A DNA stretch of 64,000 bases from Pteria penguin (lineage: Eukaryota; Mollusca; Bivalvia; Pterioida; Pteriidae). A program made the translations under genes and the position numbers. The stretch's first letter is position 1, and the number at the start of each line of letters is the position of its first letter. Below the pieces are notes generated by a model. That model did not search any database. It saw only the letters and a list, made by a program, of their open reading frames with translations, and was not told the DNA's origin. This document shows positions 43,701-55,700 of this stretch, one piece after another. The DNA lies in the NCBI GenBank assembly GCA_035048485.1, contig CM068585.1, positions 12,596,501-12,660,500 of the forward strand, in the 5' to 3' direction.

Positions 43701-46700
43701 TGGTAACAGACCAGAGTCTGTGCAGGCTGATGACATGGGATGTGCTGTGATCTCACATTAAGTATGGTAACAGACCAGAGTCTGTGCAGGCTGATGACAT
43801 CGGCATGTGCCGTGATATCACATTAAGTATGGTAACATACGAGAGTCTGTGCAGGCTGATGACATCGGCATGTGCCGTGATATCACATTAAGTATGGTAA
43901 CATACCAGAGTCTGTGCAGGCTGATGACATCGGCATGTGCCGTGATATCACATTAAGTATGGTAACATACCAGAGTCTGTGCAGGCTGATGACATCGGCA
44001 TGTGCCGTGATCTCACATTAAGTATGGTAACATACCAGAGTCTGTGCAGGCTGATGACATCGGCATGTGCCGTGATCTCACATTAAGTATGGTAACATAC
44101 CAGAGTCTGTGCAGGCTAATGACATCGGCATGTGCCGTGATCTCACATTAAGTATGGTAACATACCAGAATCTGTGCAGGCTGATGACACGGGATGTGCC
44201 GTGATCTCACATTAAGTATGGTAACAGACCAGAGTCTGTGCAGGCTGATGACATCAGCATGTGCCGTGATCTCACATTAAGTATGGTAACAGACCAGAGT
44301 CTGTGCAGGCTGATGACATGGGATGTGCTGTGATCTCACATTAAGTATGGTAACAGACCAGAGTCTGTGCAGGCTGATGACATTGGCATGTGCCGTGATC
44401 TCACATTAAGTATGGTAACAGACCAGAGTCTGTGCCATCTCACATTCAGTATGGTAACATACCAGAGTCTGTGCAGGCTGATGACATCGGCATGTGCCGT
44501 GATATCACATTAAGTATGGTAACATACCAGAGTCTGTGCAGGCTGATGACATCGGCATGTGCCGTGATATCACATTAAGTATGGTAACATACCAGAGTCT
44601 GTGCAGGCTGATGACATCGGCATGTGCCGTGATCTCACATTAAGTATGGTAACATACCAGAGTCTGTGCAGGCTGATGACATCGGCATGTGCCATGATCT
44701 CACATTAAGTATGGTAACATACCAGAATCTGTGCAGGCTGATGACACGGGATGTGCCGTGATCTCACATTAAGTATGGTAACAGACCAGAGTCTGTGCAG
44801 GCTGATGACATCGGCAAGTGCCGTGATCTCACATTAAGTATGGTAACATACCAGAGTCTGTGCAGGCTGATGACATCGGCATGTGCCGTGATCTCACATT
44901 AAGTATGGTAACATACCAGAGTCTGTGCCATCTCACATTAAGTATGGTAACAGACCAGAGTCTGTGCAGGCTGATGACATCGGCATGTGCCGTGATCTCA
45001 CATTAAGTATGGTAACATACCAGAGTCTGTGCCATCTCACATTAAGTATGGTAACATACCAGAGTCTGTGCAGGCTGATGACATCGGCATGTGCGGTGAT
45101 CTGAGAATACTTTTGGACTCTGTGGATGTTATTTGTATCATTTCATCTTCAATTTTTGTATTGTTGGAATTACACAAATTGCTCTCTAAAATTTATGCAA
45201 AAACATATATACATTTCAATATATACACAAACAGTCATTAGAAAAGTAATTTTCTCTACCTTTGGAATTAATTAATATCTGAATTTTTTATACCTTATAG
45301 ATTTAATGAAGTTGAAATATGATTCAAGTTGAAATTTATATAATTTATTCAAGTTCGAATAATTCGAAAAATTCATCAATGATGTTTTAGTATTTTTGTT
45401 TTCAGACATTATGTACATGTAATGAGAAATAGAAGTTTAAATTGTTTATTTGATTTACAGTAAATCTGAATTATTCCACAGGGCATCTACATCACCTCTT
45501 GTCACAGAAATTTAAATAATTGTATACTTTATAAGAAATACATAGTTTAACACACTTAAAGATGTTTTTCCCTCCTTTTTAGCTCACCTGAGCCAAAGGC
45601 TCAAGTGAGCTATTGGCATCACTCTTCGTCCGTCGTCCGTCGTCCGTCCGTAAACTTTTCACATTTTCAACTTCTTCTTCAGAACCGCTTAAAGGATTTG
45701 CATGAAACTTGGTGTGGATGAAGTACTAGGGGTCCTCTACCAAGTTTGTTCATTTCATATAAATCCCTCAATAGGTGGCGCCACCATTGCTAAAAATAGA
45801 TCTCAGAGGGTACCCCTCTTTGAAAATCTTCTTCTCCAGAACCAGTGTATGGACTATAAAACTAATGGCATCTGAGTGATCTAGAAGGATGTATGTCTAA
45901 AGTTTGTTCATATCGTTGAAATCCGATAAATAATTTTTGACGTTTTTTTTACGTTTTTTTGGACTTTGTAATTTTAATGCAGAAAAGAAGTATTTTTGTC
46001 TTTTAGTAAACATTGATGCATTAATTTGGTTTAATTTGATCATTTTTATGATGAGAAATACTACTGCGAAGAAATTTTTTCAATATTTCATTTTTTGGAT
46101 TTTTTATGAATTTTCTAAGACTTTCAAGAAAAAGGGGGGTGGGACAATTGGTGTAAACATTTCACAGTTTGAACTTTTTCTTCAGAACCACTTGCTGGAA
46201 TTCAATGAAACTTGGCATGCATCAAGTACTCAAGGTCCCCGACAAATGTGGTCATCTTTGTTAGGATCCATCGATAGGTGGCGCCACCACAGGCAAAAGT
46301 AGGTCAAAGAGGGTACCCTACTTTGACAAACTTCTTCTTCAGACCGGGGGCATACAGAGACTAACCGAATGCATAGGAATGATCTAGAGGGATGTGTGAA
46401 GAAGTGTTGTTATTTTTGGTTCCATTCCGAAATCAAATTTTTGACGTTTTTTCATTTTTATTTTGGACTTTGTTATTTTAATGCATTAAAGAGTTATTAT
46501 TTTCTTTTAGTAAACATTGATGCATTCATTTGGTTTCATTTAATCATTTCTATGGTAAGGAATGCTGGTGTGAAGGAATTTTTTCAATATCTCGATTTTT
46601 GAATTTTTTATGAATTTTTTAAGACTTCCAAGAAAAGGGGGGGGGGACAATTTTTCATATCTTCAACTTGATCTACAGAACAACTTGAAGGATTGTGATA

Positions 46701-49700
46701 AAACTGGGTAGGATGCAAGTACTCATAGTCCTTTTCAAAGGTTTTGTTTTTTGTGCGGATCATCCAAATTGGTTAACAGATAATGCCACCATGTCTAAAA
46801 GTAGGTCTCACAATGGTACATATACCACTAGGTAATTGAAATATGGAGAGTAGCGGTTCAAATCCAGCTGTGGTCAAAAAATTTTTTTTTCTTTTTTACA
46901 CATCTAAATAAGTTTTTAGATGTTTCTCAACACTCAACATATGAAATTAGGAATTTTACATTTAAGACTTCCAAAAAAAAAAGGGGGGGGGGGGGGGGGG
47001 GGGCCATTTTTCACATTTTCAACTTTTTCTACAAAACTGTTTGAAGGATTTTAATAAATCTTGGTAGAAATAAGTCACTTATGATCCTCTTCAAATTCTG
47101 TTGTTTTCGTCCAGACCTCTTTACAGGTGGCGCCACCATAGTCAAGAGTAGGTCATAAAAGAGTTCCCTCGTTTAACAATATTCTTTTTCATACGGGCTG
47201 TATACAGAGACAAACAGAATGCATAGAAATGATCTAGAGGGATGAGTGAAGATGTATTGTCATTTTGGTTCCCTTCCAAAATCAAATTTTAGAATTTTTT
47301 TCGACATTTCTTTGGACTTGGTGATTCAATGCAGAAAAAAGTGTCTTATTTCCTAGTTAATTGATAATGATGATTTCTTATGGACTATTGTGATCATAAT
47401 TATGGTAAGGATTGTTACTTTGAAAGAATTTTGTCAATATCGCAATTTTTGGATTTTCTATGAATTTTTTAAGACTTCCAAATGAGGGTGTATAGGAACA
47501 ATTCAATCACATTTTTCACTTCTGCTGTTATACCACATGAAAGATTTTAATGAAACATGGAATACATGAAGTACTAAAAGTCCTCTATCAATTTGGTAAA
47601 TTTCATCCAAATTGGTTAACAGATAATGCCACCATGTCTAAAAAGCAGTTCTCACAATAGTACATATACCACTTGGTAATTGAAATATGGAGAGTAGCGG
47701 TTCAAATCCAGCTGTGGTCAAATTTTTTTTGTCATTTCTTTACACATCTAAATAAGTTTTTAGATGTTTCTCAACACTCAACATATGAAATTAGGCAATT
47801 TTAAGTTAGATCTGGACAATATTTGAAACAATTGTTGTTCATGACCCAGACTTGAAATCAGTCAACAAAAGGCCCCACCTAAAGAAAATGACTAACTTGT
47901 TGCCCTGAATGACTTCTTGCAGAGACAAAGGAAATGCTTAATATCAAAATCACCTGAATGGATGTGCAAAAAAGTGTTGTTTTTTATTCTAGCCTGAAAT
48001 AAAATTTGACATATTTTCAACATCTGTGTTGACTTGGTCACATTAATGCAAAAATAAATGAATTTTTCCTTCATACATGACTGATAATATAGGTACTCAG
48101 GTGAGCGATATAGGCCCACTTGGGCCTCTTGTTTCCTATTTTCATCTGATAAGTGTCTCCTAGATCCTAGATTACTCAGTGTCAGCAGAAAATCACTGTG
48201 TTGAAACATAATACTATCTATACCTATGGGACTTTGACATTATCTTAGAAAACCTTTTATCTACAAAATAAGCATTGAAAGAAAGACAACTCCAGATAAC
48301 TCCAGATGTTATGATCAGAAAAAAGATAGAAGTGCCTTGATTTAAAGCAGCATACCTTTTTGAAACCATCATCAATGACCACAAATATAGACAACAATGT
48401 TAGGCAACTGCAACTAGGTAACTGCTAATGAAATCTATCTATTGACCACCTGAAGGAAAAAGGCTAGGTGCATTGAAGTAAATAGGAGAATATTGAAAAA
48501 TAATAGTATAGCGTAATGACTGTGGTACTGCAAGATAGACTTTGCTCTATGAACTTGTTAATATGCATTACAATCACCTTTATGCTATCTACATTGAAAT
48601 TAATATTTGTAATATTTGTCAAAGGAAGTAAACAAAGAAATTTAAATAATTGATTAAAAGTTACTGGCACCAACATGTCACCACGGGGATAGTAATTCTC
48701 TTATTCTGGGAAAAAAAGATGTGAAACAAAGTTAATTTAAATGATAAGGTCTTCAGTAAATATAATAAACTGGTGGCCTTAAATAAATCTTGTTCTTATT
48801 TTATATAATGTAAAATATATCAAGTATTTCCATGACAAAACATGAGGTAAATGCACAGTAGTGTGAAATTAATGATAAATGATAAGAATAAGAGGCCTTA
48901 AACAAGTTTATTGCGAGTATGCATTGCAGTATGTGATTAATTTTAATGTCTTTCTTGTGTGTATTTACTGTAGCAATCTGAAGCAGTAATTATGCAATGG
49001 TTTTACGGGATGATTGTTTTTATTTCCAGTTAGGTGATTGTGTATTGGTGAAAGTGATTAATTCAGATACAGACAAGGAATGTTACGCCCCAGGAATTGT
49101 AAAGGTTACACCACAGTCAGAGGCAGCTCAGGCCAAATTCTACACAGTGATTATGTACAATGGGCAAGAGGTCAGTTAATTAAAATGGGATATCTAGAAA
49201 AAAATGTTGCAATAAATATTATAGCATCAAAATAAAAAGTTATCATACACAAACTATTATTGGAAACATTTTGTACATTTACAGATTTAGTTCCACAGGT
49301 TGGTAAATTTATGCAGTGATAATTACTTTGCTCAGTAATGAGTGATCTTTTATGGTAGGCGACAACCTTGAGAAATCATATTATGAAGATCAGCAAGTCT
49401 CGCTTCGAGTTTGCCATCAGATACATTGCAGAAATACAGATGCAGCAACAAGAAAGGTAATTCATACTGTTCAACCTTTCACTCATGATTCTTGACATAG
49501 TCGAATACAAGAACAGATGCATGTGTGCTTACAAATCTGAGTAAGATACTGAAATGACTGTACCATAATAATAAGATGTTGTTTATTTTTATTGCAGCAT
49601 TGATGAAAATGTTTATGTACAAACCCCTCGCTCAGAAAGGCGGTCACGAAAGTCTAGGCATCAAAAGAAATCACAGAAAGAAAAGTAAGTCATTTTCATT

Positions 49701-52700
49701 ATCAAGTGATCAATAGAAAAAAATATGAGGCATGTTAAACTTTACATTGTTTTATATATCTCCTTAGTACAGTTAACATAAATTATAGAAAAAATAAGTA
49801 AGTTGTTGATCAGTTACTGCAGGTTGTTATCAATTTATAGTGTCTCGTGTCGTAAGGCAAAAAACAAGGATCATGAAGAAAAAAGAACTAGTTATATCAA
49901 AGAAATAACAACATTTCATGATTGTCCATTGCCACTAGTATTGTATGATATTTGATGGTGTTCTATCACATTTTCAGACAAAAAGAGGAGGATGTTTCAT
50001 ATCTGTATCAAGATGACAAAATTCTTGTAGATCAGGATGGAGTTATGTCTCCTAGTACTGGACGACCAGCTGCACCAACACCTAACACAGGTCGCCTTGA
50101 ACTAACACCTCGTGATTCCAGTCCACGTAGCCAACAGGATTCACAGAGGTCTAGATCAAGGTTTGTCATGTTAGAACACAAGTATGATGTGAGGAAAATT
50201 ATATTTTCATTTCAGCAAATAAGGAGTTATCAGCGTTTTCCACAATAAAATGAAGTAGTAGGTTTTGAAGTAGTCCGTGGCAAGCATTTGACATTTACAG
50301 CCGTCAAGTGGGAGGGCCACCTCTCACAGGGAGGTTGGGTTCTGAGGGATTCTCCTAGAATTTTCCTAATTTCTTTCCTCCTTTTGCAGTTTAATGCATC
50401 TTGTTGGATTCTGATATTGAATAATAGAAAGAAAATTTTATTTAGATTTTTAAAAGTTATTATAAATCTTTAATGCACTGCATGGTTATCAACACAAGCA
50501 TGGTTTGATACATGTAAACAAATCAGCTAGTTCGGAATTCATTCCGTATTCGCATGTAAGTTCACATTAAGTCTTTAATTATCAGATCAGCATAGTTTTG
50601 ATTGTCAGTTTTCTTTAAATCACGAAAATAGAATGATGTAATTCCACACTAACTTAATGATTTCAATTTTTATTTTCATGGTTCTAATTTCAATTCATTC
50701 TAAAATCATTTTGGGAAAAAAATGTAATTTGATAAATTATGAGATTGACTCATCACTAAAATGAGTGAGTTGTTCCAGTGCTAAGTACTACTTTTCCTAT
50801 ATTAGAAGACCTGAATTGTGATAGTTAAGTTCAGTATCAAAATTTTAATATGTAATGCATCATATAGTAGTGTCTTTGCTTTTCTAAGCGTGATTTTTGG
50901 GGTAATTTGCAGAAATCCTCTGTTTTTCTGCATGATATTTAACGAACTCGTTTTATTCTGACATTGATCTTTTTTTTACCAAGAGTAGTAATCGGCGGTG
51001 AAAAATGTCATTAGTCAATGATTCTGTAGGGGCTTGTGGAAAACACTGTGTTACTCTTAAATTCACTGTTTTATAGAATTATTGAATTTTCTAGAAAATC
51101 ACTACTTTGTGATTGTATAGATTTTGACAAAAAACCAACATTGTCTTTTTTAGTTTTAAACATTTATATACAATGTAATTATGCTTGATTATATTTGTTT
51201 AACATCATTGTTTTATAAATGGGTTATGCCGAATTAATTTTATATACATATGAAAGATGAATTCACACAAACCAAAATTTTCATTGGTCTTCCTTGTTTA
51301 TTTTGAGAGGAGCAGTGTAATCTTATTTGAATAGAAAGGTAACTACATGTACCACATATACGTCCAGAGAATACATAGCATGGTATAGCTTCACATAAAT
51401 AGAGCTTTTTAGCTCACCTGAGCCAAAGGCTCCAGTGAGCAATAGTGAAAGTGTTTCATCTGTCTTCTTGTGTCTCTTGTCCTGCATCTGCTCATTTTTC
51501 ATATATCCCATATCTGTGTAATAACTGCAAGGCTTTATCAAAATTGGGCAGCTAGTACTTGTATATAATAAAAATCATGAAATAAGTTTATGTTTTTAAC
51601 TCATTTGAGCCAAAGGCTCTAGTGAGCTATTGTCATAAGTATCTATTTAGGGTCTGTCATCTGTTGTCCATCTGTATGTGTAAACTTTCCACATTTACTA
51701 CTACTTCTTCAAAACTACCGAGTGAATTTTGATAAAACTTGGTATGATGAAGTACTCAAGGTCCCCTACAAGTTTCTTGTTCTTGGGCCAGATCTGTATA
51801 GAGATGGATCCAGAGTTGGCAACATAGGCCCAAGAGGGATCCTCGTTTTACAAATTTCTTCAGAGTGACTGCATAGATTGACAAACCAAATGCACCAATG
51901 ATCTAGAAGGGTGACTTTAGAAGTGTTGTTGTTATAAGTTCCATTTTGAAATGGAATTTTAGACACTTTTTTATATCTTTTCTAATTTAATGATTTTCAC
52001 ACATTTTATGTCATTTTACTGATCTATTTATTACAGAGAAACAATAAAAGCATTTACCCAGAGTTTGTCAAAAGTTTCATGGCAAAATTTATTTCTCTTA
52101 ATTTGTTATGATTTTTATGCCCGGGATAAATAATTTCACACATTTTTTCATTTGTCTTTTTGTCATCGTTCTCTTTTATTGGAAACTATGTGTTTCAAGA
52201 GTCATTTGGCAGTTAATTATGTTAAATTTTTCATTTTCTTCATTTCTATATATTTTTTTCTTTTAATTATTTAATCCAGCACTGGCATATGCCGAAGGAT
52301 TGCACATTTCCCTCTGGGGGCAATTTGGGGTTTTTTTTAAACATTGAAATAGGTTGTAAAACATTTGTTTGCTGTAAGTCATAAGAAACTATGAAAATCA
52401 AGTTATATTTACAATATGATTTTCCTAACTTAATTTTCTTTGAGGTTTATGAATTTTCCTTTTAGATATACCCTATACTAACATGCTCAAGATTGATGAT
52501 TCAGAGATTCAGAGCAGTCATTTGCCAAAAGCACAAACCAAAGAATATATCATATAGTACATAATGTATCTGCAAATTTTATCAAGCAGTCATTTGTGAA
52601 TGAGCAGCAAACTGAACTTAGGTGAACGATAGAGTCCCATTGGGGCCCCACAGGCTTTTATCCACATTACTTCAGGAGTAATGCAAAATTAAATACATCA

Positions 52701-55700
52701 GATTGATGCAGATATATAAATAAATATCTTTTAATTTAAGAAAAGAAGGAAGGAGGAGAGACAATTTCATATCTTGTTGAGGTTTGACATACATTTTCTT
52801 CAAAACTATTTTGAGGATTTTGATGAGATTTGGTAGGGATTACATATTCCTGGTCCCATGCTGAGGAGAGCACTGTAGATCCAGGAGCCTCCCTTTGAGT
52901 AACTCTTACTCCAGATGGCCAACACAGTATGAATACCTGAATACATTAGAGTAAAGGATGTATGAATAAATGATGCATTTTCGTTAAATTTCTGAATGAA
53001 ATTTTTGATCAGTTTTTGATGCCTTTCTGACTCATTTGATGACCAAATACATTTGACACTTTGTTTCAGTAATACAAGTAATGATCAATGTTCAGCATTT
53101 CTGCTGACACTTCCATGACACAGTAGAGTATAGGACCACATGTGCATCTTATTCATTCTCCAAAGTTGCTGCATATTGCACAGAGTGCTAATCAGGGCTA
53201 CTTTTGTTAATACACATCAATATTTATGTATGCTCTAAGTAGACGGCAGTAAGCTATTTTATCTACACATACAATTATATATTTCATATATACTGTCGAA
53301 TGAATAAATAAAGGTAATTTTAAATAATTAAACACTAAATTACGAAACTTTGAATTGGTTTAGTACACTAAATGAATATCATTCTGTTTCCAAAAAAAAA
53401 AAATTAGATACAGTGTATTTAAAATGAAATCATTTAAAGTTCTCTGAAGTAGAAACCATAAATTAGCAGAGATGGAAGTCAAATTACCATATACCTGTAC
53501 TTGTCAGATCTGTAAAACATGATATATTTACAAGGAACATGTAAATTAATCTGTGTTTGTGGCATGCTATAGTTAGAGAATAGATCTTACAGAATGTGTT
53601 TATTGCTAGAAGAATTCTTAGAAGAGAATTAAATAATAGTAAATACAAAAGAGATTACTATACAATAGAGAGGATATAATTCATTTGTGTCTAAATATTT
53701 ACATCACATTAAAACGTATTAAGTGTGGTGTAATTTTTATTTTGATTCATTTTGACAGTGCGTAATTTATAATTCTTAATCTTTGTATCAGTAGTTTTAT
53801 GTAATAATTGTTTTCTTTTAAACTAAATAATTCAGTATCAATTTGTTTTTATCAAGTCAAAAAGCACTTCAATTAAAACTGCTGGTATATCTGATTTTAT
53901 TTTCTAATTTCAGATCTCAGTCTATAAAATCTGAAAAATCAAGGTCACATTCAAGATCAAGGTCAAGATCAAGGTCACGTTCAAGATCACATAGTAGGTC
54001 TAGGTCTAGTAGGTCTAGGTCTAGAACCCCAGAAATGACCTCTGAAAGATTACAAGAAAAATCAGTTTCACGTTCTGGATCTCGTTCAAGATCTAGATCA
54101 AGGTCAAAGTCAGATTCAAGATCACGATCTAGGTCTAGATCTAAGTCAAGATCAAGGTCAAGATCAAAATCAAGATCAAGATCTTCAAGTTCATCAAGGT
54201 CAGAATCCCCTATTAATGTCAGACACAGATCAGAGAGCATGGAGAAGCTAAAGAAAAAGACAAAAAAGATGAAGGACTTGAAAAGACAGTTAAGAGATAA
54301 GCAGAATGAACATGCCGTCCAGCAACAGGTCTGTTGGAAAAAATCATAGGTCATATTAAATTGTATTGAGTGGAAACAGTATTTATGAGAATTATTTTGA
54401 TTACTTTTAATTTATTGATGGTGAATATTAATGGCCAAAATGTATATAGATTTTATGTAAAGCTCTAAATACTAAAGAAAAAATAATTCAGCAATCCTAA
54501 CCTAATTTGATAAATGAATCCATACCATCTGCATTGTTACCTTTTTACAGATTTTAAAGAATTTTTAAGTTATTATTAAGTGACTCTAAATGACCTGTGG
54601 TTAATCAAGCATTAAATTTATGTTGTTGCAATATTGCATTTTATTTCACAGAAATTATTGCAACAAGCAATGAAACTTAAAAAATATAAGAAAAAGTTGA
54701 AGAAGAGGAAGAAATTTGAGAAATCCTTCAAGAAAGTTGGAGGACACAATGTGATAGAGGTGGAGAGCTCCTCAGACTCCTCAGAGGAGAGCAAAACTAA
54801 GGGAGACAATAAAGGTAAGAGTTTATAATCATATAAACAGTCAAAGGATATCTCATGTATTGAACTTTATACAGTGTGTAACTTGTCAAAACCAATACTT
54901 GACATTTCAGATATTAATGTTAAAAAACATTTCGTGTACTATATGGATAAATTTAATTGTTCCTTATAGTAATCTAGTTGCCATCTAATCCAGCAAATTT
55001 AAATGCCGCCATATATATATTGGATATAGAAGTTCCAATATCTGCAAGTCAAACCGTTTACTTTTCCTATTCTAACATTCTCTATGCACATCTTTTAATG
55101 TTCCATGACATAAGTATTTAGGACTCTGAATTCTTAAATTTGTGTTGCTCTGTTTCAACGTTTCGGCTGATAGCCTTTTTCAAGAAAACATGAACTTAAA
55201 AATCTTTCACATCTTGACTGTATGTAAATTCCCTAACGATTCTTAAACATGACCTGCATAAACATGATACATTGTTTTTTGATCATGTTAACTTTATATA
55301 TATATAATGTCTGGACAGGTTCATCATCTACAATGAATGCTCCAGAAGTGAGCCCAGGGTTGTTACGGTTACGCAAGTCTCTACCAGTACTCCGAGAAGG
55401 GGAGGAGGTACTTGCGAGGTGGTCGGATGAGGGATGGTATTTCAGAGGTTAGTCAAACATCTCTTCAAGATAACCCTAAGGTAGAGAGTGAATAATTCTT
55501 ATATAAAACCACAGTGATGATCAGTAACCATTTCATTATATTGATGATTTACAACGATTTTCAACGTTTAGTTTTAAATCATTAGTATGAAATTTATGCT
55601 TAAATCTGTAAAAGACTCTTAGACAGGGAAAATATTGATGAGCAGACCCAGATTCAAACCCAGAACTTTCTACTTACTGTGTGGATGATGCACAATATCA

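Noticed and set aside
53917..54354. Minus-strand Asp/Leu-rich frame opposite the RS exon
   Set aside because: Antisense shadow of the AGATCA-type codons; the plus-strand exon has splice and phase support.
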